Source: Fidelibacterota bacterium (GTDB taxonomy: Bacteria > Pseudomonadota > Alphaproteobacteria > Rhodospirillales > Rhodospirillaceae). Taken from it: a stretch of DNA of 64,000 nucleotides. Numbering within the stretch: the stretch's first letter is position 1; every line of letters starts with the position of its first letter. The stretch spans positions 1-64,000 of the forward strand of contig CANJPG010000001.1 in NCBI GenBank assembly GCA_947476065.1, in the 5' to 3' direction. This document shows, piece by piece, positions 1 to 7,914 of this stretch. The position numbers and the translations under genes are program-made. Under the pieces are notes generated by a model. It saw only the letters and a program-made list of their open reading frames with translations, was not told the DNA's origin and searched no databases.

Positions 1-14
1 CCCATTCGGCGCTC

Positions 15-48
15 GGCTATAGGCCACCGGCGCCGGTGGCCTATAGCC
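15..48. repeat. 34-bp perfect palindrome
   Basis: The arm GGCTATAGGCCACCGGC (15-31) is followed without a spacer by its exact reverse complement (32-48). The heptamer CCCATTC occurs at 1-7 and again at 48-54, so it brackets the palindrome. There is no T-tract, so a simple terminator is unlikely. It sits about 80 bp upstream of the point where homology to a TonB-dependent receptor begins, so it may mark a rearrangement junction or an extragenic palindromic repeat. Confidence 0.8.
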
Positions 49-127
49 CCATTCCAATCCCACTCGAACAAAGTGAAATCATGCAGTAGACTAACATTAC
101 GACTGGTGCAGAAAATCGGTCAGGTCA

Positions 128-607
128 ATGCTGCACGGCAACGCCACGCTGTACTTCAAGAACTACACCAAAAATGGTCTGTCCACCCCGACGGATACGG
201 CGGGCCAGAATGCCGGCGGCACGCCGCCGGATTGGCGCTTCACCGCCACGTTGTCCTACAGCCTCGACCCGATCACGGCCTCGCTCACCGGCCGTGCCGT
301 AAGCGCGGGTGTCTACAACAACAGCTGGATCACCTGCACCACCGGCTGCCCGACCTCCACCATCGACAACCAGACGATCAATGACAACCACATCGCCGGC
401 GCGTTCTATATGGATGCATCTTTCGCCTACAAGTTTGCTTTGGGCGAAGATGCATCGGCGGAAGCCTTCTTCAACGTGCGTAACATCGCAAACCGCGATC
501 CGGCGCAGGTGGGCTATACCGTCCCGTACCTGAACGCGGTAACCAACTACAGCCTGTACGACGGCCTGGGCCGTGTCTTTCGTGCAGGTGTCCGCTTCAA
601 GATGTAA
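128..607 (+). pseudogene. C-terminal remnant of a TonB-dependent receptor
   Basis: This stretch encodes about 159 residues that match, almost residue for residue in places, the last ~165 residues of the intact receptor at 9671-12565 (shared LHGNAT, PTDTAGQN, VKNIANRDPA/VRNIANRDPA, and a terminal GRVFRAG-RFKM ending in the aromatic-K-M outer-membrane C-terminus). Upstream in the same frame there are stop codons (around 20-22 and 44-46) and no plug domain or signal peptide. The ATG at 128 lies inside the homologous region and is unlikely to be a real start. I read it as a 5'-deleted gene; the deletion end is near 119-131. Confidence 0.85.
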
Positions 608-644
608 CCGGCTTGCCCGGGGGAACATGTCTGGACAAAGTTCA

Positions 645-703
645 CGGCCTCCTGTCCGCAGATGGTGAAGTTCCAGATCCGTCCCAATCCGCTCGCGTAT
701 TAA
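645..703 (+). pseudogene. C-terminal remnant of a heme/beta-propeller protein gene
   Basis: The last ~17 codons before the TAA at 701-703 read CPQMVKFQIRPNPLAY, matching GPQLVKFQIRPDPLAY at the end of the intact gene at 907-3195. Homology starts abruptly near 645. The following hairpin terminator is also related to the one after the intact gene. All but the last few codons of this paralogue have been lost, so it cannot be functional. It is too short to be found except by comparison with its neighbour. Confidence 0.85.
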
Positions 704-726
704 ACTAAAATCTATCAACGATATGA

Positions 727-758
727 AGCCGGCCGCCGCAAGGCGGCCGGCTTTTTTT
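727..758 (+). terminator. Rho-independent terminator of the remnant gene
   Basis: An 11-bp GC-rich stem (AGCCGGCCGCC / GGCGGCCGGCT) with a GCAA tetraloop is followed by seven T residues. It is related in sequence and placement to the terminator at 3215-3246, which supports gene duplication. Confidence 0.85.
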
Positions 759-906
759 GATGCCGTTTGGATACATACTGTTACCAAATAGGGAGCCCTC
801 AGAGAGCCAACTTAGGCTTTAAAATAGCCCATTGGAGAGACCGGGAGAGGTTCCGTCCCTCGCCAATTCATGAAGGCTTTTGACGACCGGGAAAGGGAGA
901 ATTTCA

Positions 907-3195
907 ATGCGTATTGGGAAGTCACTTGTGAAGACGTTGCTCGCCACCACGTGTTTCGCGGCGGTCAGTTCTGCCTGGGTGCAAACCGGCCAAGCCGCGG
1001 CCGCTGCTGCTGCGGTGCCGACGGTGGCCGACGCCATCGCCGGTGTCGTCACGGGGCCGAAGGGCCCGGAGGCAGGCGTCTGGGTTATCGCGGAAACACA
1101 CGAGCTGCCGACGCGCCTTATCAAGATCGTCGTTACCGACGACCAGGGCCGCTACTTGCTGCCCGAACTGCCCAAGGCGAAGTATCAAGTGTGGGTGCGT
1201 GGCTACGGCTTGGTTGACTCCAAACAAGTCGAAGGCACGCCAGGCAAAAACTTGAACCTCACCGCCACCCCGGCGCCCGACGCCAAGACCGCGGCAAAGA
1301 TCTATCCCGCCAACTATTGGTTCGCTTTGGCCAAGCCGCCGGCGGAAAGCGAATTCCCCGGCACCGGCGCCAAGGGCAACGGCATTGCGCTGACCATGAA
1401 GACCCAGCAGCAATGGGTCCAGCACATGAAACACGGCTGCATCCAGTGCCACCAGCAGGGCGACGTCAACACACGCGTGCTGCTCGACAATACGCCCGAG
1501 GGCTGGGCCGAGCGCCTCACCAAAGCCCGCCCCGAAGGCGACCACGTCGTCGGCGATCACGGCAAGGACTTCGCCAACGACATGTCTAACCGCATGACTT
1601 TGTTCGGCCGTGCGCGCGGTCTGGCCATGTGGTCCGATTGGACGCAGCGCATCGAGAAAGGTGCCTTGCCGACCGAGACGCCGCCGCGGCCGCAGGGCGT
1701 CGAGCGCAACCTTGTGCTCACCTCGTGGGATTGGGCCAACGGCAAATACGTGCACGACAACGTCTCGACCGACCGCCACGATCCAACCGTGAACGCCAAC
1801 GGTCCCATCTACGGCATCATCGGCATGCAGGGCTATATCGAAATCCTGCACCCGGTCACGGGTAAGCAGGAAGAAATCGGCTACAAGGTCAACCCGAACA
1901 AAAACGTCGAGCTCCTGCCTAGCAACGTTGTGCCGGATGCCTTCCCGCACAATCCTATGCTCGACCGCAAAAACCGTCTGTGGATCACCGACCTCGGCCG
2001 CTACGGCGGGCCGAAGCCCGGCTCCGCGCCGCCGCCCGACAAGATGCCGTACTGCACCGATCCCGCGAACCCTTACGCCAAATACTGGCCGCAGCCGGGC
2101 AAGACCACCAATACTGCTGTCGTGTATGACCATGCCAAGAAGACGGTCGAAGGAATTCCCATGTGCAATGGCATGCATCATCTGATGGTCGGCGCCGACA
2201 AGAAAACCATGTACTTCTCGGGCGGCGACAACAAGGTCGTCAGCTGGGTCGACATGGATGTCTGGGACGCCGACAAAACGAAGCCCGAAAAGGCCATGGG
2301 CTGGTGTCCGATGGTGCTCGACACCAACTCCACCACGCCGAACAAGGTTGGTGAAGTTGGCGACGTCTCGGTCACGCCGGATCGCACCCAATGGAACCAG
2401 GCCGCCGCCGGCAGCAGCATGCCCATGGGCGACGAAGGCGGCAGCAACGGCACCACCGAAGTTGCCATCGATCCGAAGAAGGACACCCGCATTACCGGCT
2501 TCCTCTACGGCGTCGATGTTGATGTGAAGACGAATTCGATGTGGTTCGCTCAGACCGATCCGTTCCCCTCGGGCATTGTGCGCTTCAACCCGGGAACGAA
2601 ACCGCCCGAAACCTGCAAGACTGAAATGTTCACCGCACCCAAGCTCGATGAGAAGACTTACGCGGCCTATATCAACCGCGGTTTGTCGATCGACTCCAAG
2701 GGTGTTGTGTTCGTCTATTACGGCTCAGGCCAGCTCGGCCGTTTCGACCGCACCAAGTGCAAGGTGTTGTCGGGCCCCTCCGTCGCCAAGGGTCAGCATT
2801 GCCCCGAAGGCTGGTCGTTCTTCGACGCACCGGGTCCAAAGTTTGAAGGTGTCAAGACCGGCACCGCCGACTTCCATTACCTGGGCTGGGTCGATCTGCA
2901 CGACACACTCGGCATGGGCAAGGACGTATCGATCACGGCCGGCTCCAACTCGGACTCCTTGCTGGCCTTCGATGACAACGCCAAGAAGTACAACGTGCTG
3001 CGGGTGCCCTATCCGATGGGCTTCCATACGCGTGGCCTTGACGGGCGCATCGACGACAAGACCAAGGGCTGGAAAGGCAAGGGCGTGTTTGCGACCTACG
3101 CCTCGCAGCCGGTCTGGCACCAGGAAGGCGGCGAAGACGCCTCTGGTCCGCAGCTGGTGAAATTCCAGATCCGCCCCGATCCGCTCGCATACTAA
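907..3195 (+). CDS. Exported multidomain protein: carboxypeptidase-regulatory-like domain, c-type heme site, beta-propeller
   Basis: A protein of 762 residues. I chose the ATG at 907 because GGGAGA lies 9-14 bases upstream and a signal peptide (about residues 1-35) then begins at the N-terminus; an ATG at 880 is in frame. Residues ~42-122 resemble a CarboxypepD_reg / Ig-like fold (AGVVTGPKGPEAGVWV, DDQGRYLLPELP). A single CxxCH heme motif (C178-I-Q-C181-H182) follows, and the remainder has lactonase/streptogramin-lyase-like propeller blades (PHNPMLDRKNRLWITDLG, NSMWFAQTDPFPSGIVRF). I infer a periplasmic redox or sugar/lactone-processing protein; substrate unknown. A relative has been reduced to a stub just upstream, and TonB-receptor sequence is adjacent, which suggests coupling to uptake. 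Confidence 0.75.
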   Translation: MRIGKSLVKTLLATTCFAAVSSAWVQTGQAAAAAAAVPTVADAIAGVVTGPKGPEAGVWVIAETHELPTRLIKIVVTDDQGRYLLPELPKAKYQVWVRGYGLVDSKQVEGTPGKNLNLTATPAPDAKTAAKIYPANYWFALAKPPAESEFPGTGAKGNGIALTMKTQQQWVQHMKHGCIQCHQQGDVNTRVLLDNTPEGWAERLTKARPEGDHVVGDHGKDFANDMSNRMTLFGRARGLAMWSDWTQRIEKGALPTETPPRPQGVERNLVLTSWDWANGKYVHDNVSTDRHDPTVNANGPIYGIIGMQGYIEILHPVTGKQEEIGYKVNPNKNVELLPSNVVPDAFPHNPMLDRKNRLWITDLGRYGGPKPGSAPPPDKMPYCTDPANPYAKYWPQPGKTTNTAVVYDHAKKTVEGIPMCNGMHHLMVGADKKTMYFSGGDNKVVSWVDMDVWDADKTKPEKAMGWCPMVLDTNSTTPNKVGEVGDVSVTPDRTQWNQAAAGSSMPMGDEGGSNGTTEVAIDPKKDTRITGFLYGVDVDVKTNSMWFAQTDPFPSGIVRFNPGTKPPETCKTEMFTAPKLDEKTYAAYINRGLSIDSKGVVFVYYGSGQLGRFDRTKCKVLSGPSVAKGQHCPEGWSFFDAPGPKFEGVKTGTADFHYLGWVDLHDTLGMGKDVSITAGSNSDSLLAFDDNAKKYNVLRVPYPMGFHTRGLDGRIDDKTKGWKGKGVFATYASQPVWHQEGGEDASGPQLVKFQIRPDPLAY

Positions 3196-3214
3196 GATTT
3201 GATTTTGCAACAGA

Positions 3215-3246
3215 ACCGGCCGCCGAGAGGTGGCCGGTTTTTTTTA
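3215..3246. terminator. Terminator between the heme/propeller gene and the GntR gene
   Basis: A 10-bp stem (ACCGGCCGCC / GGTGGCCGGT, one G-U pair) with a GAGA loop is followed by eight T residues on the plus strand. It ends the plus-strand gene at 3195; the convergent GntR gene ends inside the T-tract. Confidence 0.85.
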
Positions 3247-3912
3247 TGCCGTTTTGGCTGCGCCGCTGCTGACGCGCGCGAAGGCATCCAACAGGTGGTG
3301 GCGCATCATAGCACTGGCGCCCTCGCTGTTGCCGGCGATCATCTCGTCGAGGATCTTTTCGTGCTGTTGCCAGACCGCTTCCGACATGCCGGGATAGCTC
3401 AGCACCTGGCTCATGGCGCGGCGCAGGTGGTGCCAGTGCAGGCGCATGCTGTCGGCGATCAGCGCGTTGCCGGATAGGTCGTAAATGAAAGCGTGGAAGT
3501 CGATGTCAGCCTGCAGGCCGCCGCCGGCGTCCTTGGCCGCGACCATCTCGCGGCCTTTGGCGATGAGGCCGCGCGCTGTGGCTATCGCCGCCGCATCGAG
3601 GCGCGGGATTGCGAGCGTTACCGCCAGCGGCTCCACTGCCGAGCGCAGTTCGTAAATCGCCTGGAAGAACTCGGGCTTGATGGGCGTGACCATCAGGCCC
3701 CGGCGCCCGGCCTGGGTCAGGAAACCCTGCGCCTTGAGGACGGCCAGGGCATGCGTCACCGGCTGGCGCGAGACATTCAGCCTGGCCGCGATCTCCTCCT
3801 GCGTCAGGCGCTCATCGGGCTTTAAGGTGCCGTCACAAAGGGCATCCAAAATGACCTGATAAGCCTGATCTACCAGGCTCTTAGGTTGCTGCAGAGATTC
3901 CATGACCGCCAT
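3244..3912 (-). CDS. GntR family (FCD) transcriptional regulator
   Basis: A 222-residue regulator. Residues ~12-78 form the GntR winged helix (QAYQVILDALCDGTLKPDER, then EEIAARLNVSRQPVTHAL); residues ~85-215 are an all-helical FCD ligand-binding domain with the expected Asp/His metal-site residues (DIDFHAFIYDLSGN, MMRHHLLDAF). It is transcribed divergently from the hydrolase/mutase operon, and the 82-bp gap holds a strong palindrome. FCD proteins usually sense small carboxylates and repress neighbouring catabolic genes; that it senses 2-hydroxyisobutyrate or its CoA ester is inference. A second in-frame ATG at 3903 could be the true start. Confidence 0.9.
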   Translation of the reverse strand: MAVMESLQQPKSLVDQAYQVILDALCDGTLKPDERLTQEEIAARLNVSRQPVTHALAVLKAQGFLTQAGRRGLMVTPIKPEFFQAIYELRSAVEPLAVTLAIPRLDAAAIATARGLIAKGREMVAAKDAGGGLQADIDFHAFIYDLSGNALIADSMRLHWHHLRRAMSQVLSYPGMSEAVWQQHEKILDEMIAGNSEGASAMMRHHLLDAFARVSSGAAKTA

Positions 3913-3941
3913 CTTGACTCGCCACTGTCGGACCGGCTATG

Positions 3942-3986
3942 CCCCTTATTGAATTCTGAATTCAATAATTTAAGTTCAATAAGGGG
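3942..3986. promoter_or_regulatory. GntR operator with three half-sites
   Basis: A 19-bp perfect dyad, ATTGAATTC-T-GAATTCAAT (3948-3966), is nested with a second dyad whose 12-base arms, CCCCTTATTGAA (3942-3953) and TTCAATAAGGGG (3975-3986), are also perfect. The right arm overlaps the Shine-Dalgarno sequence of the gene starting at 3995. A regulator bound here could block both divergent promoters and translation initiation. The related dyad at 12802-12829 shares the core AATTCTGAATT. Confidence 0.85.
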
Positions 3987-3994
3987 AGGGCGAT

Positions 3995-5074
3995 ATGAAG
4001 TCAATCAACACACTGACGACCGCTTTAAACACTGTGAGTGCCTTGGCTCTGCTGGCGCTGGCTGTCCAGCCTGCCGCCGCCGCCGATTCCCCCGCCTGGG
4101 CGAATGAAGGTGCCTGCCAAACGCTCAAGATGGTCGCCGCCGGCGGGCCAGCGCCCAAGGGCTCGGACCTGGTTGTCATGCGCTACACCGGCTCGGCCAA
4201 TTTCGAGCTGGCCTATAAGGATACCGTCATCCTTTTCGACGCCCAATACGACCGCTCGCCCCCGGCGCGCGATATCGGCGTGAAGGCCGACGAGCTGAAG
4301 AAAGTCACCGCGGTTTATATCGGCCACGGGCACGGCGACCATATGTCCGAAGGCCCGCAGATCGCCAAGCAATCTGGTGCGCCGCTGTATGGCGCGGCGT
4401 TGACCACCGAAACCGCGATCAAGATGGGGCTCGATCCCAAGCAGGCGAAGACCGTCAAGAACGGCGACGTACAGAAATATCCGGGCTTCACCATTGAAGC
4501 CATCCTCGCACAGCACAACTCGCGTACGCCGGAGTTCGTCAAAGTCGCGGGCGGCGCCTGGGCCGAGCTGCAGAAGGCCACCGGTATCGCCAAGTCCGAC
4601 GAGGATCGCGAAAAGATGCGCGCCAGCGGCAAGATTACAGGCACTAGCGACCCGAAGGTGCTCACCGAAGGCACCTATGCCTATCTGGTCACCTTCGACA
4701 ACGGATACAAGTTCATGATGGTCGACAGCTCCGGACCGATCACCGAAGGCGAACGCGCCGTCATGCAGCGCATCGGCAAGGTCGACGCCGCCAGCATCGC
4801 CTATCAAGGCTACTATGTGCCCGCGCGCCAGATCGAAGGCACACTGCCGCTGGTCGAGCTGTTCAAGCCCGACGTCTTCATCCCTAACCACCACGATGAA
4901 ACCGCAGGCGCGTTCCCCGACATGGGCACCGAGCCCTTGTTCATGGCGATCCGCGAAAAAATGCCCGCGACCCGCAATATCGCGCCGCTCTACCGCACGC
5001 CCGTCTGCATCAATATCAAGTCCAAGGATGTCTTCGTCGGCGAGTCCTACACGTTCCCAAAGACCACGAACTAG
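3995..5074 (+). CDS. Exported metallo-beta-lactamase-fold hydrolase
   Basis: A 359-residue protein with a signal peptide (hydrophobic core ~14-25, cleavage likely near AAA-ADS at 28-31) and the metallo-beta-lactamase signature H111-G-H113-G-D115-H116. Later conserved metal-ligand candidates are VDSSGP and IPNHHDE. The Shine-Dalgarno AGGGGAGGG lies just upstream of the ATG and within the GntR operator. It is the first gene of the operon that continues with the B12 mutase genes. The family hydrolyses esters, lactones, phosphodiesters or beta-lactams; here a periplasmic hydrolase releasing the acid that is then CoA-activated is plausible but not shown. A resistance beta-lactamase is unlikely from context. 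Confidence 0.8.
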   Translation: MKSINTLTTALNTVSALALLALAVQPAAAADSPAWANEGACQTLKMVAAGGPAPKGSDLVVMRYTGSANFELAYKDTVILFDAQYDRSPPARDIGVKADELKKVTAVYIGHGHGDHMSEGPQIAKQSGAPLYGAALTTETAIKMGLDPKQAKTVKNGDVQKYPGFTIEAILAQHNSRTPEFVKVAGGAWAELQKATGIAKSDEDREKMRASGKITGTSDPKVLTEGTYAYLVTFDNGYKFMMVDSSGPITEGERAVMQRIGKVDAASIAYQGYYVPARQIEGTLPLVELFKPDVFIPNHHDETAGAFPDMGTEPLFMAIREKMPATRNIAPLYRTPVCINIKSKDVFVGESYTFPKTTN

Positions 5075-5102
5075 TTTCATTTCAGATTGACGGAGAGGTC
5101 GT

Positions 5103-5510
5103 TTGAGCCAGCCTATTCGCGTACTTTTAGCTAAAGTCGGTCTCGACGGTCATGACCGCGGCGTGCGTGTTGTTGCGCGCACGCTGCGGGACGCCGGCAT
5201 GGATGTGATCTATTCCGGCCTGCATCGCACGCCGGAGGAGGTGGTTAGCGCTGCCATCCAGGAGGACGTCGATATTCTGGGTGTCAGTCTGCTGTCGGGC
5301 GTGCAGCTGACGGTATTCCCGAAGATCTTCAAGCTGCTCGCCGAGAAGGGCGTGTCCGACATGATCATCGTCGCCGGCGGCGTCATGCCTGACGAAGACG
5401 TCGTCGAGCTCAAGAACATGGGCGTGCATGAGGTCATGCTGCAGGACACTCCGCCCGATGCCATCGTCAAAACCCTCACGCGCCTTGTGACCGAGCGCGG
5501 ACCGCGTTGA
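5103..5510 (+). CDS. hcmB: 2-hydroxyisobutyryl-CoA mutase, cobalamin-binding small subunit
   Basis: A 135-residue stand-alone B12-binding domain starting with TTG after GGAGAGG. The base-off/His-on motif is D15-x-H17-x-x-G20 (KVGLDGHDRG); H17 should coordinate cobalt. SLLSG and AGGVMP, which hold the nucleotide tail of adenosylcobalamin, follow. In methylmalonyl-CoA mutase this domain is fused to the C-terminus of the catalytic chain; a separate ~136-residue subunit is typical of 2-hydroxyisobutyryl-CoA mutase and archaeal-type mutases. The stop overlaps the next start (TTGA), indicating translational coupling with the ligase. The symbol depends on the residues seen in the large subunit. Confidence 0.85.
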   Translation: MSQPIRVLLAKVGLDGHDRGVRVVARTLRDAGMDVIYSGLHRTPEEVVSAAIQEDVDILGVSLLSGVQLTVFPKIFKLLAEKGVSDMIIVAGGVMPDEDVVELKNMGVHEVMLQDTPPDAIVKTLTRLVTERGPR

Positions 5511-6943
5511 GCAGGGCGATGGAATCCTGGTCTTTTCCGCCGGTTTATGACGAGTCCTACCTGCCACCGGTCGACAGCCGCTATTGGTTCAAACAACGCG
5601 AGACCATGCCTGCCGGGGAGCGTGAGCGCGCCATTCTCGAACGCTTGCAGCAGGTTTGCCGTTACGCCTTTGAGCATTCGCCATTCTACCGGAGCAAGTG
5701 GAGCGAAGCCGGCTTTCATCCCGATCACCTGAAGTCCCTCGAAGACTTCGAAGATAAGGTGCCCGTCGTCACCAAAGCCGACCTGCGCGCTTCGCAAGCC
5801 GCACATCCACCTTACGGCGACTACCTCTGTGTACCCGAGCGCGAGATCTTCCACCTGCACGGCACCAGCGGCACGACCGGCAGGCCAACAGCGTTTGCGA
5901 TTGGACGCAACGACTGGCGCGCCATTGCCAACGCCCATGCGCGCATCATGTGGGCGATGGGCATGCGGCCCGGCGACACCATCTGTGTTGCCGCGATCTT
6001 CTCGCTTTACATGGGCAGCTGGGGTGCGCTCGCGGGTGCTGAACGCCTGGGCGCCAAGGCTTTTCCGTTCGGCGCCGGAGCTGCCGGTATGAGTGCCCGC
6101 TGCGCCCAGTGGCTCGACCTGATCAAGCCCAGCGCCTTCTACGGCACGCCGACCTATGCCGTGCACCTGGGCGAAACCGCTATCAAGGAGGGCCTCGACC
6201 CGCGCAAGTTCGGCCTCAAGCAAATGTTTTTCTCCGGCGAACCAGGCGCGTCGATTCCCGGCGTTCGCGGGCGCATCATGGATCTGTTCAATGCGAAGGT
6301 CTTCGACTGTGGTTCCATGGCCGAGATGACGCCTTGGATGAACGTGGCCGGCTCCGCCGAAACGTCGGGCATGCTCTGCTGGCAGGACGTGATCTACACC
6401 GAAGTCTGTGATCCCAATTCCTTGCGCCGTGTCCCCTACGGCCAGCGCGGCACGCCGGTCTACACACATCTTGAGCGCACCTCGCAGCCGATGATCCGCC
6501 TTGCCTCGGGCGATCTCACGCAGTGGGTCAATGAAGCCAATCCCTGCGGCCGCACCTATCCGCGTTTGCCAAACGGTATCTTCGGGCGCATCGACGACAT
6601 GTTTACGATCCGCGGCGAAAACGTCTACCCGAGCGAAATCGAAGCCGTGCTCAATGAAATTCCGGGCTACGGCGGCGAGCACCAGATCGTCATCTCGCGC
6701 GAAGCGGCCATGGACGAACTGCTGCTGCGTGTGGAAGCCAACGACAAGATTTTTGCAGAAGGTGCGGTGGAAAAATACCGCGCCGAGGTTAGCCATCGCA
6801 TCCAGAAGCTTCTCGGCCTGCGCGCCAAGGCCGAGATCGTCGCCCAAGCCACGCTGCCACGTACTGACTTCAAGGCGCGCCGCGTCGTCGACGACCGCGC
6901 GGTCTTTCGCGACATGAATGCCCATCTGGAGCGCGCCGAGTGA
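5507..6943 (+). CDS. PaaK-like acyl-CoA ligase, probably 2-hydroxyisobutyrate-CoA ligase
   Basis: A 478-residue adenylate-forming ligase of the phenylacetate-CoA ligase type. The AMP-binding loop is HGTSGTTGRPT (118-128), then FYGTPTY and the hinge/C-terminal motif GRIDDMFTIRGENVYPSEIE. It starts with TTG overlapping the stop of the small-subunit gene (TTGA); an ATG at 5519 is an alternative. Ligases of this family and length cluster with 2-hydroxyisobutyryl-CoA mutase genes and activate the free acid with ATP and CoA in the cytoplasm. Substrate assignment rests on context; a phenylacetate ligase would be expected beside paa genes, which are absent. Confidence 0.8.
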   Translation: MSRAMESWSFPPVYDESYLPPVDSRYWFKQRETMPAGERERAILERLQQVCRYAFEHSPFYRSKWSEAGFHPDHLKSLEDFEDKVPVVTKADLRASQAAHPPYGDYLCVPEREIFHLHGTSGTTGRPTAFAIGRNDWRAIANAHARIMWAMGMRPGDTICVAAIFSLYMGSWGALAGAERLGAKAFPFGAGAAGMSARCAQWLDLIKPSAFYGTPTYAVHLGETAIKEGLDPRKFGLKQMFFSGEPGASIPGVRGRIMDLFNAKVFDCGSMAEMTPWMNVAGSAETSGMLCWQDVIYTEVCDPNSLRRVPYGQRGTPVYTHLERTSQPMIRLASGDLTQWVNEANPCGRTYPRLPNGIFGRIDDMFTIRGENVYPSEIEAVLNEIPGYGGEHQIVISREAAMDELLLRVEANDKIFAEGAVEKYRAEVSHRIQKLLGLRAKAEIVAQATLPRTDFKARRVVDDRAVFRDMNAHLERAE

Positions 6944-7899
6944 GTGCGTACGTGCCCTCCACGGCGCTGATTCCACGGGCCGAAGCTGGAGAGATTCCCT
7001 CCATCGCGCGCCTGATCTCCCGCGCGGAAGCTGGGCTGCCTGAGGCGCGTCCAGCCCTCGCGCAAATATACAAAAAAGCGGGCAGGGCGCACGTTATCGG
7101 CATCACCGGTGTGCCCGGCAGCGGCAAATCGACCCTCGTCGCGGCTCTTGCGGCGCGCCTCAGGGCCCTCGGCGGCAAAGTCGGCATCGTTGCCGTCGAT
7201 CCTTCCAGTCCCTATTCCGGCGGCGCCATTCTCGGTGATCGGATCCGCATGACCGAATTGGCCCAGGACCCAGGCATTTATATCCGCAGCATGGCCACGC
7301 GCGGCGCCATGGGCGGAATGGCTCGCGCCACCTTGGACGCAGTCGACATCCTTGACCTCGGCGGTTTCGAGACCGTCATCATTGAAACCGTCGGCGTCGG
7401 TCAGGATGAAGTCGAGATCGCCAAGGCTTCGCACACCACCGTCGTCGTCTCCGCGCCCGGCCTTGGCGACGAAATTCAGGCGATCAAAGCCGGCATGCTC
7501 GAAATCGCAGATATCCATCTCGTCTCGAAGTGTGACCGCAGCGATGCCAACCGCACGCTGATGGACTTGAAGCAGATGCTGACCCTCGGCGCCCACAGCG
7601 GGCCCAGGCCGGAATGGCAGGTGCCGGTCGTCGGCGTCTGTTCCTTCAACGGTCAGGGCTTCGAAGAACTGGTGGACGCCATCCAGAAGCATCAGCACAC
7701 GCTTTCTACCGAAAGCGGAAAAAAGCGCCGGCTCTCCATCGCGTCATTCCGCCTGCAAAAGACCGCCGAGAACCTGCTCATCGAGCGGTTCACTCAGGCT
7801 TCCGCCGCGCTGCGCCCGAAGCTCGCCGAGCGCCTCAGCGCACGCGACGGGGACCCCTATACCCTGGCAAGCGAACTGCTTGCCGCGGCACTCGCTTAG
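6940..7899 (+). CDS. MeaB/ArgK-type G3E GTPase, mutase chaperone
   Basis: A 319-residue GTPase starting with GTG overlapping the previous stop (GTGA). Motifs: P-loop GVPGSGKST (57-65), VDPSSPYSGGAILGDRIRM, switch II ETVGVGQDE, and the base-recognition loop SKCDRSD. MeaB proteins gate loading of adenosylcobalamin and ejection of damaged cofactor from B12 acyl-CoA mutases. Its position between the two mutase subunit genes points to the mutase encoded here as its client. The length is normal for the family (about 320-340). Confidence 0.9.
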   Translation: MSAYVPSTALIPRAEAGEIPSIARLISRAEAGLPEARPALAQIYKKAGRAHVIGITGVPGSGKSTLVAALAARLRALGGKVGIVAVDPSSPYSGGAILGDRIRMTELAQDPGIYIRSMATRGAMGGMARATLDAVDILDLGGFETVIIETVGVGQDEVEIAKASHTTVVVSAPGLGDEIQAIKAGMLEIADIHLVSKCDRSDANRTLMDLKQMLTLGAHSGPRPEWQVPVVGVCSFNGQGFEELVDAIQKHQHTLSTESGKKRRLSIASFRLQKTAENLLIERFTQASAALRPKLAERLSARDGDPYTLASELLAAALA

Positions 7900-7914
7900 A
7901 AGAAGGCCCCGCAC

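Noticed and set aside
128-607. A real 159-residue outer-membrane protein
   Set aside because: It matches only the C-terminal end of a large receptor, has no signal peptide, and its ATG lies inside the homologous region.
922-2391. A 489-codon open frame on the minus strand
   Set aside because: Antisense to the heme/propeller gene, with no ribosome-binding site or recognisable domain.
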